Of a stretch of DNA of 64,000 bases, positions 17,898 to 29,043 are shown in pieces; the stretch's first letter is position 1; the number at the start of each line of letters is the position of its first letter. The position numbers and the translations under genes are program-made. The notes under the pieces are model-generated. The model did not search any database. It saw nothing but the letters and a program-made list of their open reading frames with translations, and had not been told where the DNA came from. Origin of the DNA: Methanohalobium evestigatum Z-7303 (GTDB taxonomy: Archaea > Halobacteriota > Methanosarcinia > Methanosarcinales > Methanosarcinaceae); the NCBI RefSeq assembly GCF_000196655.1, contig NC_014253.1, forward strand, positions 1,815,423 through 1,879,422. Reading direction: 5' to 3'.

Positions 17898-18914
17898 ATG
17901 GGCGTTGATATAGGAGAACTTTTACACAAAAAAGAGGTTGAAATATCCAATCTTTCAAACAAAACTGTTGCAATAGACGCTTACAATACTCTGTACCAGT
18001 TTCTAAGTATTATACGGCAGCGTGATGGTACTCCACTGCAGGATTCAAAAGGTAGAACGACATCTCATTTATCAGGTATTTTGTACCGAATTACAAATTT
18101 GGTTGAGGAAGACATCAAACCTGTTTTTGTTTTTGACGGGAAACCTCCTGATTTCAAAACAGATACTCTTGAAAAACGTAAACAATCACGAGAAAACGCA
18201 AACCAGAAATGGAATGAAGCAAAGGAGAAGGGTCTGACAGAAGAAGCCTATAAATATGCACAGGGTTCTGCCAGAATAGATGATCAAATCCTTGATGATG
18301 CAAAATATCTGCTTGAATCTATGGGTATTCCGTACCTTCAATCTCCTTCTGAAGGTGAAGCACAGGCGGCTCACATGGTCCAAAAAGGTGATGCGGATTA
18401 TGTGGGGTCCCAAGACTATGATGCTCTCCTATTCGGTGCTCCCCATGTTATCAGGAACCTTACAATAACAGGAAAACGGAAACTTCCCGGTAAAAATACA
18501 TACATTGATTTAAAACCCGAAACTATCGATATGGAAGAAAATCTGAAATCTATGGGAATCACACGTTCCAAACTTATTGACATTGCCCTATGTGTAGGTA
18601 CAGATTACAATAAGGGTCTGGAAAAAATCGGTCCGAAAAGAGCTCTTAAACTGGTAAAGACGCACGATAGTATTAAATCAATAATTGATGAAACCGGGCA
18701 GAATATAGAAAATGTTGACAAGGTTAAAGATTTTTTTATGAACCCAGAGGTCACCGATGATTATCATCTTAAGTGGAACAGACCAAACAAAGACAAAATA
18801 ATACAGTTCCTTTGTGAAGAACATGATTTTTCAGAAGAACGTGTGGCAAAAGCATGCGACCGTCTGGATTCAAAACTTGGTTCTCAGCAGAAGACACTTG
18901 ACCAGTGGTTTTAA
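17898..18914 (+). CDS. fen: flap endonuclease 1
   Basis: Structure-specific nuclease that removes 5' flaps during Okazaki fragment maturation and repair. The 338-residue length is standard. The N-terminal MGVDIGELL, the acidic metal sites ([24 protein letters not shown]), and the helix-hairpin-helix with CVGTDYNKG are all present. The C-terminus ends in QQKTLDQWF, a canonical PIP box for binding PCNA. The gene is convergent with gpmI, and a perfect inverted repeat sits between them. Confidence 0.97.
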   Translation: MGVDIGELLHKKEVEISNLSNKTVAIDAYNTLYQFLSIIRQRDGTPLQDSKGRTTSHLSGILYRITNLVEEDIKPVFVFDGKPPDFKTDTLEKRKQSRENANQKWNEAKEKGLTEEAYKYAQGSARIDDQILDDAKYLLESMGIPYLQSPSEGEAQAAHMVQKGDADYVGSQDYDALLFGAPHVIRNLTITGKRKLPGKNTYIDLKPETIDMEENLKSMGITRSKLIDIALCVGTDYNKGLEKIGPKRALKLVKTHDSIKSIIDETGQNIENVDKVKDFFMNPEVTDDYHLKWNRPNKDKIIQFLCEEHDFSEERVAKACDRLDSKLGSQQKTLDQWF

Positions 18915-18929
18915 TTAATTTAGTAGGGG

Positions 18930-20504
18930 TTAATCCCTGCACTTGTTTAGCAGGGATTCACCAGTCATTTCTCCGGGTTTTTTAATACCCAGAAGTTCCA
19001 GTATAGTAGGTGCTATATCACATAGACAACCACCAGAAAGTTCACAATCACTATTATCATCAATGTATATGCACTGAACAGGATTTGAAGTATGTGCAGT
19101 ATGTATTTTGGAGCCATCGTCATACTCCTGCATCTGCTCAGCATTACCGTGATCTCCGGTTATAAAAGCTCTCCCTCCTGAACGTTTGAGGGTTTCGATT
19201 ACTCTACCCACACAATCATCAACCACTTCTACAGCAGTTACAGTTGCATCAAAATCACCTGTATGACCCACCATATCCATGTTTGCATAATTTACTATAA
19301 GCACATCATAATCACCCGAATTTATTCTTTGAACAAGGTCGTCTGTGACTTCATAAGCACTCATTTCCGGTTTAAGGTCATAAGTTGCTACTTTTGGAGA
19401 AGGTATGAGGCACCGATGTTCCCCTTCAAACTGGGTTTCAATACCTCCGTTTAAAAAGAATGTGACATGTGCATATTTTTCAGTTTCTGCTGTTCGAAGC
19501 TGGGTTAAATTGTTTTCACTTAAGACCTTGCCAAGTGTATTTTCAATGGTTTCTGGTGGATAAGCAATAGGAACATCAAGTGTCTTATCATACTCTGTCA
19601 TGCATACAAAATATACATCTGGATGTTTCTGTCTCTCAAACCCATCAAAATCGTCCAGTACAAACGAATATGTCAACTGTCTGGCACGGTCAGGTCTGAA
19701 ATTGAAAAATATTACTGAATCGTTATCATCGATAGTAGCTGTAGGATTTCCGTTTTCATCTGTTATAACAGTCGGTTTAACGAATTCATCGGTTTCTCCT
19801 CTATCATAACTTTCCCTGACAGCAGTAACAGCATCTTTTGCATAAAGTCCATTACCCAGTGTAAGTACATCGTATGCAAGTTTGGTACGGTCCCACCTTT
19901 TATCTCTGTCCATTGCATAGTATCGACCTGATACCGTTGCAATTTTGGCATTACCCTTCTCCTGTAAAACTGGCTCATTCTTTTGGATATCATCAAGACC
20001 TGCGTATGGAGAAACATCACGCCCGTCCAGAAACGCATGAATGTAGATTTCATCGACACCTTTATCCGCACACATTTTTACAAGTGCATGGACATGGTCC
20101 ATATGACTGTGAACTCCACCATAGGAAAACAGACCCATTAGATGTATTTTAGAATTGTTCTGTTTGACATTTTCTATTGCATCTGTTAATACTTTGTTTT
20201 TATAAATTTCAGAAGTTTCAATTGATTTGTTAATCTTTGTAAAATCCTGATATACCACCCTTCCTGCTCCGATGTTGAGATGACCTACTTCCGAATTTCC
20301 CATCTGACCTTCAGGCAACCCTACTGCTTCACCAGATGCCTGTAAAATAGTTGAAGGGTATTTATTCAGTAAATTGTCAAGGTTGGGTGTATTTGCTGCA
20401 AATACAGCATTACCCTCTTTTCTGGGAAGATATCCCCATCCATCCAGTATCATCAATAAAACCGGATGTTTACCACTGGTTTTTGTTCCTTTATCCTCTG
20501 TCAT
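18930..20504 (-). CDS. gpmI: 2,3-bisphosphoglycerate-independent phosphoglycerate mutase
   Basis: Interconverts 3- and 2-phosphoglycerate in the glycolysis/gluconeogenesis trunk. About 524 residues, as usual for the Mn-dependent iPGM family. The N-terminal MILDGWG metal site, [17 protein letters not shown] containing the phosphorylated serine, and the C-terminal [10 protein letters not shown] and [10 protein letters not shown] metal motifs are intact. The reading frame is open for another 21 codons upstream, but that stretch is atypical. The ATG at 20502-20504 (MTEDKGTK) is preferred, although no strong ribosome site precedes it. The stop codon lies inside the terminal hairpin. Confidence 0.95.
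   Translation of the reverse strand: MTEDKGTKTSGKHPVLLMILDGWGYLPRKEGNAVFAANTPNLDNLLNKYPSTILQASGEAVGLPEGQMGNSEVGHLNIGAGRVVYQDFTKINKSIETSEIYKNKVLTDAIENVKQNNSKIHLMGLFSYGGVHSHMDHVHALVKMCADKGVDEIYIHAFLDGRDVSPYAGLDDIQKNEPVLQEKGNAKIATVSGRYYAMDRDKRWDRTKLAYDVLTLGNGLYAKDAVTAVRESYDRGETDEFVKPTVITDENGNPTATIDDNDSVIFFNFRPDRARQLTYSFVLDDFDGFERQKHPDVYFVCMTEYDKTLDVPIAYPPETIENTLGKVLSENNLTQLRTAETEKYAHVTFFLNGGIETQFEGEHRCLIPSPKVATYDLKPEMSAYEVTDDLVQRINSGDYDVLIVNYANMDMVGHTGDFDATVTAVEVVDDCVGRVIETLKRSGGRAFITGDHGNAEQMQEYDDGSKIHTAHTSNPVQCIYIDDNSDCELSGGCLCDIAPTILELLGIKKPGEMTGESLLNKCRD
18932..18958. terminator. inverted repeat between convergent fen and gpmI
   Basis: Perfect 9-bp stem AATCCCTGC/GCAGGGATT with a 9-nt loop, 15 bp after the fen stop and overlapping the last codons of gpmI. 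Its placement between converging genes suggests a bidirectional transcription end or mRNA 3'-end stabiliser. No long U-run follows, so the function is inferred from position. Confidence 0.5.
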
Positions 20505-20633
20505 ATAACACAGATTGTTTTGATTGGTCTTAAATGCGTTGTTTTTAACGGCTTTAAAAATGTACAATAAACAGGCGACAATGTCGGTTTTTGATGGATA
20601 AATCTAAATAAGGTTTAAACCATATTAACAAAT

Positions 20634-21731
20634 ATGAAAACATCCGTTCAGATAGGCTATGTAATGGGTATACCTATTCGGTTACATATCTCATTTCTGT
20701 TAATACTACCGATATTTGCAACAGTATTTTCAATTGCTCCCGAGCCATTTGGATATGAAAATGTGGAGCCGCCACTCCAATATATACTCGGATTTACAAC
20801 CGCCATACTACTTTTTACCTCTGTTGTACTTCATGAACTTGGACATTCATATTTTGCAAAGAAATTTGGGGTTAAAATCAGCAATATCACATTACATCTG
20901 TTCGGTGGAGTCTCATCCATGGAAGAGATTCCAAGAGACCCCGGTGAAGAAGGTAAAATGGCTTTTGCAGGACCACTTGTAAGTTTCATCATTGGTGGTA
21001 CCCTGCTGCTTTTAAATTTTGGATTGTCATCGGTATTACCAGAATTCACAGAAAGCTACCCATATCGTATATTCTTCATTATAGGTACAATCAACATCGT
21101 ACTTGGTATATTCAATCTTATACCAGCATTCCCAATGGATGGTGGACGTATCTTAAGGTCTTGGTTTGCAAGGAGAATGTCGTATATAAGAGCAACACAA
21201 AGAGCTGCATCGGTTGGCAAATTTTTTGCGGTTTTTATGGGACTGATAGGTCTGCTGATAAACCCCTGGCTTATATTGATTGCATTTTTTATATATATAG
21301 GTGCTTCACAGGAAGCCCAATCAACAACTGTTTCTGTCACATTGGAAAAATACACTGTAAAGGATATAATGACCACCGATGTAGAAACAGTTAATCCATC
21401 GATGAGTATACAGGAACTGCTTGATTTCATGTTTGAAAAAAAACACATGGGATATCCTGTAATGGAAGGAAATAATTTAAAAGGTGTTGTTTCATTTACA
21501 GATGTGCGTAAAGTAATGCCTGAAGAAAGGTCTGCAATGCGCGTTTCCGATATCATGACAAAGGATATCATATCAACAACATCGGATACAAACGCATCTG
21601 AAGCTTTCAAACTCATATCAAGGAACAATGTCGGTAGACTTCTGGTTATTGATAATGGTGAACTAAAAGGCATAGTATCAAGAACAGACCTGATAAGAAC
21701 ACTGAGATTCATGGAAGAAGAAGCTTCCTGA
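20634..21731 (+). CDS. site-2 protease family intramembrane metalloprotease with CBS pair
   Basis: 365 residues. The N-terminal membrane part carries the zinc motif HELGH (H67, E68, H71), and NLIPAFPMDGGRI supplies the third ligand near D169. From about residue 240 two CBS domains follow (KDIMTTDVETVNP and SDIMTKDIISTTS are their starts). This is the archaeal S2P architecture in which CBS domains gate access to the active site, possibly sensing adenine nucleotides. The substrate is unknown. A 26-bp gap separates it from the TraB-like gene. Confidence 0.92.
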   Translation: MKTSVQIGYVMGIPIRLHISFLLILPIFATVFSIAPEPFGYENVEPPLQYILGFTTAILLFTSVVLHELGHSYFAKKFGVKISNITLHLFGGVSSMEEIPRDPGEEGKMAFAGPLVSFIIGGTLLLLNFGLSSVLPEFTESYPYRIFFIIGTINIVLGIFNLIPAFPMDGGRILRSWFARRMSYIRATQRAASVGKFFAVFMGLIGLLINPWLILIAFFIYIGASQEAQSTTVSVTLEKYTVKDIMTTDVETVNPSMSIQELLDFMFEKKHMGYPVMEGNNLKGVVSFTDVRKVMPEERSAMRVSDIMTKDIISTTSDTNASEAFKLISRNNVGRLLVIDNGELKGIVSRTDLIRTLRFMEEEAS

Positions 21732-21787
21732 TTTATCATACAACACCATTATTAATTTTGATAGTAGTCTTCAAAGGCGAGAATAGA

Positions 21788-23176
21788 ATGGACGAAGAAA
21801 TAAATTCAGAAAATAAAATCAACAATTCACAACCAGATTATACAATGTATAAATATCATACTACATCCCAGTCTTCAAGCATTGTTAAAGAAGAGGCTGT
21901 AACTGAAAACAAAGATATGGAAGATGAAACCAATAATCCATCTGCCCCAGAAGACTCCAGCGAACCAACCCAGATAAAAATTATCGGTACAGCACATGTA
22001 TCACAAAAAAGTATTGATGAAGTTGTTGATTCTATAAAGCAAGAAAAACCCGATATAGTTGCAGTAGAACTTTGCAGGAGCCGATACGAAGGGTTAAAAG
22101 GTGAAGATAAATCCAATGAAGAGGTATCTATAAAACAACTGATTGGTGAAGGTAAAATCTATTTCTTTCTGATGCAATGGCTACTTGCCTACATGCAGAA
22201 GAAAATCGGGAAAGAAATGGGTGTTAAACCCGGTTCTGAAATGATTAGTGCTATTGACGCAGCCGAAGAAATCGGTGCGGATATAGCCCTTGTTGACAGG
22301 GACATCCAGATTACCCTTCGTCGGTTCTGGAACAAAATGGGGTTCTTTGAAAAAATAAAGATGATAGGTTCTCTTGTAGGTGGAATTGTTGGTATTGGCG
22401 GAAAACAGATGCAAAATGTGGACATGGACAACATCACCAATCAGGATGTAGTTACAATGCTTGTAGAAGAGCTGCGAAAAATTGCACCTACAGCTGCAGA
22501 AGTCCTTATAGATGAGCGGGATGCCTATATTGCAGGCAGTCTTGTTAATGTTGCAGCAAACGCAGGTAGTGGGAAAAAAATTATAGCAGTGGTAGGTGCA
22601 GGGCACAAATCAGGTATCCAGAAGTATCTTTCACAGCCGGATACAATTCCATCTCTTAATGAATTGAATACCCTTCCAAAAAAAAGAAAATTTAGTATAA
22701 CAAAGGCTTTTGGATTTGCAATTGTTGGTCTTGCTATTGCTACATTTTTGCTTATTATCCTTTCAGGAACACCTCTTGAGCTGTTATTGATGGCTTTCGG
22801 TGGATGGTTCCTGATAAACGGCACCCTGAGCGCCGGTGGTACATTTATCGCTCGAGGACATCCCTATTCTGTCCTTACTGCGTTTTCTACTGCATGGCTC
22901 ACCTCCCTTAATCCGATGATGGCAGCAGGGTGGTTTGCAGGATTAATGGAAGCAAAACAGCGGAAACCCAGAAAACAGGATTTCAAAACAATAACCCAGA
23001 TGGAAACAAAAGAACAGATGTTTAACAATAGACTTTTCAGAGTAGTTCTTGTAGCCGCACTTACCAATATCGGCAGTATGATAGGTACATTTCTGGGTGT
23101 ATATGTGATGCTCCAGATTACAGGCATTGACCCAACAGAAGTCATCGAAGCAGGTCTGCGTAATATAGGGCTTTAA
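21788..23176 (+). CDS. TraB/PrgY/GumN-family membrane protein
   Basis: About 462 residues. An acidic disordered N-terminus (first 60 residues) leads into the TraB domain with IIGTAHVSQKSI, VAVELCRSRYEGL and AVVGAGHKSGI motifs. These resemble the catalytic geometry proposed for Tiki/TraB metalloproteases. The C-terminal third has about four hydrophobic segments and is probably membrane-embedded. Bacterial relatives modulate pheromone peptides, but the archaeal role is unknown. An in-frame TTG 30 bp upstream is less convincing than the ATG at 21788. Adjacent to a site-2 protease gene in the same direction. Confidence 0.85.
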   Translation: MDEEINSENKINNSQPDYTMYKYHTTSQSSSIVKEEAVTENKDMEDETNNPSAPEDSSEPTQIKIIGTAHVSQKSIDEVVDSIKQEKPDIVAVELCRSRYEGLKGEDKSNEEVSIKQLIGEGKIYFFLMQWLLAYMQKKIGKEMGVKPGSEMISAIDAAEEIGADIALVDRDIQITLRRFWNKMGFFEKIKMIGSLVGGIVGIGGKQMQNVDMDNITNQDVVTMLVEELRKIAPTAAEVLIDERDAYIAGSLVNVAANAGSGKKIIAVVGAGHKSGIQKYLSQPDTIPSLNELNTLPKKRKFSITKAFGFAIVGLAIATFLLIILSGTPLELLLMAFGGWFLINGTLSAGGTFIARGHPYSVLTAFSTAWLTSLNPMMAAGWFAGLMEAKQRKPRKQDFKTITQMETKEQMFNNRLFRVVLVAALTNIGSMIGTFLGVYVMLQITGIDPTEVIEAGLRNIGL

Positions 23177-23193
23177 AAGTAAAAAAGAGTTAA

Positions 23194-23216
23194 GTGGTTA
23201 AGTTTTAACCACCTAT
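23194..23216. terminator. inverted repeat between convergent traB-like gene and ftr
   Basis: Perfect 8-bp stem GTGGTTAA/TTAACCAC with a 3-nt loop, followed on the plus strand by a T-rich stretch. It lies between two converging genes and probably ends or stabilises both transcripts. Confidence 0.55.
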
Positions 23217-23219
23217 TAC

Positions 23220-24116
23220 TTATTTTAAGATTTCTTTCAGGTAGAACTGGTGAGGTCCGAGGTTTCCACCGTAGTTTCCAGCACTGATTTTCTTAATTCC
23301 CGGTAATGTTACTGCCGCTTTAACACCTGTTTCTATGGCCTCACTGACCACATCAGTATCCAGTCCATTAATCACAATTTCGTACACAGCATTGACATCT
23401 TTAGGTATCATGCTGCCTTCTACTTTATCTTTGATTGACGGGCAGTATTTTTCATTGGCAGTTGCTTTCAGGAATGTGTATTTGTTTGCACCGGGTTTGG
23501 AACCGCTTGCAACTATACCGCCAGGGAATGGTGTGATTGTTCCTTCTACTTTATTTATTGCTTCAACTGCAGATTGTGCTGCATTAAGTGCAGACATCTG
23601 TGAATCTCCAAATATGAAGAAATTACCACCCGCTACACCTTCAACTGCTCCTATGGACTCTTCTATAAGGAAATCGCCCTCCATTATAGGTATGCTGTAC
23701 ATCTTTCTATCAAGTATCTGGGTTTCGGATTCCATTCCATCCCCAAAGAACTTGAGTTTGTAACCGGTGTCGAATTGTTTTTTAGCTTCAAGGAGACCAT
23801 TAAAAACCGCTGTTGTGGGTGCAGTCAGAACACATTGTCCGAGACGCTTGAGTACCTGATCTTCTAAGTCTTTATAACTGAAATTGCATATCTGGATATA
23901 ATATCCTGGTCTGCCGTCAGGTGTTTCGTTCCAGTTTGCAAACCTTTCAATTCCTGCCTCTGCAGGACACATGATAACCGATGTCCCAAATCCTGTAGCT
24001 TCCTGTGCAGCAACCTTTGCCCAGTATTTAGTTGCGGCTGTTATCAATATTCTACTAACTTTTATAGGAAACGCTTCTGCGAATGTTTCTTCTACTTCTA
24101 CTCCATTAACTTCCAT
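23220..24116 (-). CDS. ftr: formylmethanofuran:tetrahydromethanopterin formyltransferase
   Basis: Second step of CO2 reduction to methane (or its reverse in methyl oxidation): moves the formyl group between methanofuran and tetrahydromethanopterin. The 298 residues are collinear with known Ftr, including the N-terminal EVEETFAEAFPIKVSRILIT and the acidic surface that favours salt-dependent oligomerisation. The C-terminus KISAGNYGGNLGPHQFYLKE is characteristic. The gene appears monocistronic, with an AGGGGTG-type ribosome site before the ATG. Confidence 0.96.
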   Translation of the reverse strand: MEVNGVEVEETFAEAFPIKVSRILITAATKYWAKVAAQEATGFGTSVIMCPAEAGIERFANWNETPDGRPGYYIQICNFSYKDLEDQVLKRLGQCVLTAPTTAVFNGLLEAKKQFDTGYKLKFFGDGMESETQILDRKMYSIPIMEGDFLIEESIGAVEGVAGGNFFIFGDSQMSALNAAQSAVEAINKVEGTITPFPGGIVASGSKPGANKYTFLKATANEKYCPSIKDKVEGSMIPKDVNAVYEIVINGLDTDVVSEAIETGVKAAVTLPGIKKISAGNYGGNLGPHQFYLKEILK

Positions 24117-24224
24117 AAAAACACCCCTTATATAGTACTATATTCTGGTATTGTATTTACATTATGTGTTACCTTACATATACTCTTCGAAATTTACCTA
24201 ATTCAATGCTCTGTATATCAAAAG

Positions 24225-26207
24225 TCAGGATTTAAAAGATAAAAATCTTGCATTTACCGCTACAATAACAGTGCTAAGCGACATAAGGATTGCACCAGCA
24301 GCAGGAGACAGCAGAATTCCCTGATTGTACAATATGCCTGCTGCAAGAGGGATTGCAGCTGCGTTGTATCCTGTCGCCCAGAACAGGTTCTGTATCATTT
24401 TTTTGTACGTAGCTCTGGACAATCCCAGTATAGACACCGCATCCATTGGATTGCTTTTTACAAGGATGATATCTGCGGTTTCAACGGCTACATCTGTACC
24501 TGCACCTATGGCAATCCCCACATCAGCCTGTGCAAGCGCAGGAGCATCATTAACACCATCACCCGTCATGGCTACAATATATCCTCTGGACTGGATTTCC
24601 TTGACCTTTTTTGACTTGTCCTGTGGAAGTACTTCAGAAAAATATTCATCAAGACCCACTTCATTAGCCACCCATCTGGCGACCTGTTCATTATCACCGG
24701 TGAGCATCATGCACCTGACACCCATGCTTTTAAGTTTTGAAACCGCTTCTTTTGATTCCGGTCTGATAATATCGGCAAGAGCTATAGCACCTGTTAATTC
24801 ATCGTCCAGCAGGACATATACCACTGTTTTACCCTGAGTTCTCAATTTATCTATATGTTTATTTTCAGGAATAGATATACCGTTCTCATCCAGGTAACCC
24901 GGGCTTACAACTTTAACATTTCTGCTTTCAACTGTACCTTCAGCACCTTTACCTGGTATTGATTGGAAGTTTTCTACATAAAAATGCTCATTAGATGATG
25001 ATACTATACCTTTTGCTATCGGATGTTCTGAATTGGATTCCAATGAAGCGGCGTATTTAAGAATCTGATTTTCATCCAAATCATTTGTAAAAGGTATTGT
25101 ATCAGTAACTCCGAATTCACCCTTTGTAAGAGTTCCTGTTTTATCAAAAAGAATGGAATTGATGTTACGTGCATTTTCAAAGGCGGAACGGTCTCTTATT
25201 AATAGTCCGTTTTTTGCACCAAGTGTGGATGAAATAGCCACTACCAGTGGAATAGCAAGTCCCAGTGCATGAGGACAGGTTATTACCATTACAGTAACCG
25301 AACGTTCAAGTGAAAAGGCAAGGTCTGTATTCATTACAATGGTCCATAACGCAAAAGTTATAGCCCCTCCACTGAGTGCTATTATTGTCAACCAGAGTGC
25401 AGCCCGGTTTGCAAGATTCTGGGTCCTGGATTTGCTTCCCTGGGCTTCCTGTACAAGGTTTATCAACTGTGAAAGGAAAGAATCTTCTCCTGTCTTTTTA
25501 ACCTCCACTTTAAGTGAAGCTTCCCCATTTATAGAACCACCTATTACCTCATCACCTACACTTTTTGAAACGGGTCTGGACTCTCCAGTGAGCATGGATT
25601 CATCAAGAGAGGATTCACCTTCTACTATATCTCCATCAGCAGGTATTTTTTCACCCGGTTTTACAAGTACTATATCTCCTTCCTGAATCTCTGTTAATGA
25701 TACATCTTCCAAATCACCATCTGATTTGACTCTGTGAGCTTCAGAAGGCATCAATTTGACCAGTTCTTCCATTGAACGGGATGCACTGAGAACAGATTTC
25801 ATTTCTATCCAGTGACCCAAAAGCATTACATCTATAAGTGATGCCAGTTCCCAGAAAAAGAACTTGCCTTCCAGTCCAAAAACCACTGCACTACTGTAGG
25901 CATAAGCAACCGTTATAGCCACCGCTATCAGCGTCATCATCCCGGGCTCTTTTTTATTCAGTTCATCTGCAATCCCTTTTAAAAACGGGTAACCACCGTA
26001 AAAGAATACCACAGTCGACAGAACAAAGAGCAGGTACTGGTCACCTGTAAACCCTATACTAATACCCAGAAATTGCTGGATTAAAGGAGATAACAAAAAA
26101 ATGGGGATTGTAAGGATGGTGGAAATGATAAACCTTTTTTTAAAATCCTCCATCATCATTGCATGATGATCCTGATGACTCCCATGATGCATATTTTCAT
26201 TGTTCAT
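24225..26207 (-). CDS. copB: heavy-metal P-type ATPase, CopB type
   Basis: 660-residue P1B-type pump. The metal site in the sixth membrane helix is CPH (ITCPHALGL, about residues 308-316), the hallmark of the CopB subgroup (P1B-3) that exports copper or silver. The phosphorylation motif DKTGTLT is near residue 354, and [14 protein letters not shown] follows later. The N-terminus is His/Met-rich ([14 protein letters not shown]) and replaces the usual CxxC domain. It starts 17 bp after the cooS stop with a ribosome-like GGATG, so it is probably the second gene of a cooS-copB transcript. Metal specificity is by motif only. Confidence 0.92.
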   Translation of the reverse strand: MNNENMHHGSHQDHHAMMMEDFKKRFIISTILTIPIFLLSPLIQQFLGISIGFTGDQYLLFVLSTVVFFYGGYPFLKGIADELNKKEPGMMTLIAVAITVAYAYSSAVVFGLEGKFFFWELASLIDVMLLGHWIEMKSVLSASRSMEELVKLMPSEAHRVKSDGDLEDVSLTEIQEGDIVLVKPGEKIPADGDIVEGESSLDESMLTGESRPVSKSVGDEVIGGSINGEASLKVEVKKTGEDSFLSQLINLVQEAQGSKSRTQNLANRAALWLTIIALSGGAITFALWTIVMNTDLAFSLERSVTVMVITCPHALGLAIPLVVAISSTLGAKNGLLIRDRSAFENARNINSILFDKTGTLTKGEFGVTDTIPFTNDLDENQILKYAASLESNSEHPIAKGIVSSSNEHFYVENFQSIPGKGAEGTVESRNVKVVSPGYLDENGISIPENKHIDKLRTQGKTVVYVLLDDELTGAIALADIIRPESKEAVSKLKSMGVRCMMLTGDNEQVARWVANEVGLDEYFSEVLPQDKSKKVKEIQSRGYIVAMTGDGVNDAPALAQADVGIAIGAGTDVAVETADIILVKSNPMDAVSILGLSRATYKKMIQNLFWATGYNAAAIPLAAGILYNQGILLSPAAGAILMSLSTVIVAVNARFLSFKS

Positions 26208-26224
26208 GTTTTCATCCTTTATAT

Positions 26225-28129
26225 TTAAATACCAAGTTTTTTACGATTGTTTCCAATATGTTCAAGCATCGAATTTACAGCTTTTGTTGTATCTGTTTCT
26301 ACATCTACCATTCCACCAGTTATATCTTTACTTTCTTCTGTCAGGAGTTTAACAAGTCTTGGTGCTCCTGTAATAGTGGGTACTGGATTTACATGAGTGT
26401 ATAAACCAAGAGCCACTGAATACATGGCATCAATTGTTGCCTTTTGTTCCATATATTCGGGAGCATTGGCAACTACTGGTAGGTCAGGTATGGCTACATC
26501 TCCAAGTGTTCCAGAAATTATACCCAGCAGGTCACCCAATCGTCCGGTATCTGTACATGTACCATAACTCAATACTGGTGGTATGTTCAATTTTTCACAT
26601 AATTTTTTAAGTCCGGGTCCTGCAAATTTTTGTGCATCTGTACTGCAAAGACCTCCTACCTGCATTGCTCCGTTACCACAGCCCATTGAAAGAACAAGCA
26701 CATCATTTTTGATTAATTCTTTAGCAACATCTATACTGTGCATATCATGACCGTAATCTCTCAGTGTTGTACAGGATACAAGACCTGCAACTCCCCTGAT
26801 AGTCCCGTCTTTAATAGCATCCAGCAATGGATCAACACTTCCCCCGAGCGCGTCTACAAAACTTTCTGTAGAAAAGCCTACTACTGCCTCATTCATCGGC
26901 AAATCGGTTATAGGCTTAGTATTTTCCCTGCGGTTTTTGAAGTTGTCAATTGCCATCTGTAAAAGCTGGTTAGCCTGGTTTTCAGCCTCTTCAGGAATAT
27001 AATTAATACGTTCATTAATACCTTCAAATGATATCAAATCACTTACCGGTACAAGCCTTACATTGTATTTTTCCGCATATTTTGGGTCTATTGGCATGGA
27101 ACAGTTCATGTCGGATACAAACACATCAACACTGCCAGTTGCAAGAACTGCTTCCTGCATAATCCAGTTACCAGTAAACCCATAGAATACATCATCCATG
27201 TCCCATCTCTGAATCATTTCCTGACCGGTTTCAATATTGGCAATGATTCTTAAACCTTTAGCTCCAACTTCTTTTGCTTTATCCTGCCATTCAGGTTTTC
27301 TTGCCTGTTGTACCAGTGCAAACCCAAGGAACGGTTCATGTCCGTTGGGTAAGACATTTATGTAATCAGGATTAAGAACGCCAAGGTCAACACGCATGTT
27401 GTGAGGTTTTGGAACACCATATATAACATCCTGGCAGTATTCATTGACAATCTGGCTCTGATAAGCCATTGCAAGCCCTAGTTTCATCGCTTTAAAAGTA
27501 AGACTTTCATAATCCCCGTCTACATTTGTAAGGCATGAACTGGTTGCTCTCATCATCTCACTGTGGATACCGTCAGGATATATTCCCAAATTATCCCATG
27601 TATCCTGTCGCTCTTTAGGGACAAGTTTTTCCACAATTTTGCTGGGTTTTCCATATTCCCTGTTGAAATCGGACTCTACAAAATCACAGAGGTTAATTGC
27701 AATATCACCTGTTGAACCCGATGTATCAACACCCAATCTTTCAGCAAATGTTTTCAGTTTCTCAGGTTCTTTGATTTCAAACGGTGTTTTACCCTGTGCC
27801 GTTGATCTTAATGTTTTGATTGTTTGTTCGGTATGATACTGATAGGTGGATGCTCCCATGACATTCCTTAACTACATCATCCGCATTGCCATCCCGTCTG
27901 CTGTTATCCCACATACTCCTCTTTTATCCTTGGATGCGTCTGCACGACACGGTCCATTTGAACATAGGTCACATCTTATCCCTTTCTGGCAAAATGGACA
28001 TCTTCTATCAGGGTCTCCCCCTATACCCTGTGCTTCATATCTGTCCCAGATATTGTCCATACCATCTTCTTTTATTCTGTTATATACTTTTAATACCGAA
28101 CCATGATAAGAAATTCTATCTTTTTCCAT
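26225..28129 (-). CDS. cooS: Ni-Fe carbon monoxide dehydrogenase catalytic subunit (CooS) with in-frame UAG at codon 86
   Basis: Oxidises CO to CO2 (or the reverse) at a Ni-Fe-S C-cluster. Translated through one TAG (27872-27874), the gene gives 634 residues, the normal CooS length. The N-terminal part has the B/D-cluster cysteines (C44, C47, C53, C56, C61, C73). The rest has C-cluster ligands in [38 protein letters not shown] and YGTCTDTG. Around the stop the reading is MRMM-(UAG)-LRNVMGAST, where relatives have a continuous MRNMLLRN-like sequence. Nothing is missing or shifted. Either UAG is read as pyrrolysine, or this is a fresh nonsense mutation with a downstream ATG at 27859. A GAGGGG ribosome site precedes the ATG at 28129. 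The cooF and cooC genes are not nearby. Confidence 0.9.
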
Positions 28130-28365
28130 AAAACCCCTCTTGATTATTCTCTGTAAGAATACATCAACAAAAAATTTTCATATTGACGATGTTAACTCCC
28201 CTCTTAATAAAGTATTAGCTGGGTTAATATAGTTTTTTATCATTCAAATATCCCTGTCAGTATGGAACCTGTTTTAACCAGGGTCTTTTATAGAATAGGT
28301 AGTTTCAGGTTTATTGGAAACCAGTTTTTTATTAGATAACCTAAAGTATTAAAACAAGACTTAAC

Positions 28366-29004
28366 TTAAACCCTGCTGGATGGACAAAGTGTATTTACTA
28401 CACAATTTTCACATTCAGGATTTTTCGCGTGACATATTTTGCGCCCGTGAAGGATTAATATCAGTGAGAGTGTATCCCAGTCTCTTTTATCTGCAAGTTT
28501 CATTAAATCCTGTTCGATTTTTTCTGGTGTTTTATTTTGAGTCAAACCAAGTCTTTGAGACAGACGTTTTACATGAGTATCAACAGCAATCCCTTCATGC
28601 ACACCAAAACCCCTTGAAAGTACTATATTAGCAGTTTTTCTTCCGACACCCGATAGTTCCATCATATCATTCATGTTGTCAGGTACTTTTGAATTAAACT
28701 GGGATTTAATCATCTGGGCGCATTTTTTGATATTTTTGGCTTTGTTTTTATAAAACCCGGTAGAATAGATATCTTTTTCCAGTTCTTTGATATCGGCATT
28801 TGCAAGGTCATCCACATAAGGATACTTTTTAAACAAATGCTCTGTCACCCTATTTACCTGTGTGTCCGTTGCCTGTGCTGAAAGTATAGTTGCTATTAAT
28901 AACTGGAAAGGATTATTGAAACGTAATGCAGGCTCAGGATTGGGATATTCCTTCTGTAGCAATGACCATATATTTTCAAAGTTATTGGTATTATCTTCTG
29001 ACAT
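28366..29004 (-). CDS. nth: endonuclease III, HhH-GPD DNA glycosylase/AP lyase
   Basis: Base-excision repair enzyme removing oxidised pyrimidines. The 212 residues include the helix-hairpin-helix MELSGVGRKTANIVL with the catalytic lysine, the catalytic aspartate in VDTHVKRLSQRLG, and a C-terminal [4Fe-4S] loop with four cysteines in CHAKNPECENCVVNTLC. Length and all active-site residues are standard. The 236 bp between it and cooS contain AT-rich promoter sequence for cooS and no gene. Confidence 0.96.
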   Translation of the reverse strand: MSEDNTNNFENIWSLLQKEYPNPEPALRFNNPFQLLIATILSAQATDTQVNRVTEHLFKKYPYVDDLANADIKELEKDIYSTGFYKNKAKNIKKCAQMIKSQFNSKVPDNMNDMMELSGVGRKTANIVLSRGFGVHEGIAVDTHVKRLSQRLGLTQNKTPEKIEQDLMKLADKRDWDTLSLILILHGRKICHAKNPECENCVVNTLCPSSRV

Positions 29005-29043
29005 AATTTAACCAACTTTAAAAAAGAAAAATAGGAATTTGGG

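Noticed and set aside
27857-28129. Reading the cooS N-terminal piece as a separate 85-residue ferredoxin-like gene
   Set aside because: It matches the N-terminal cluster region of CooS, and the downstream frame continues in phase immediately after the UAG, with family sequence before the next ATG.
28290-28340. Hairpin GGTTT/AAACC followed by T-run as a terminator for a plus-strand transcript
   Set aside because: No plus-strand gene lies upstream, and on the minus strand the T-run is on the wrong side.
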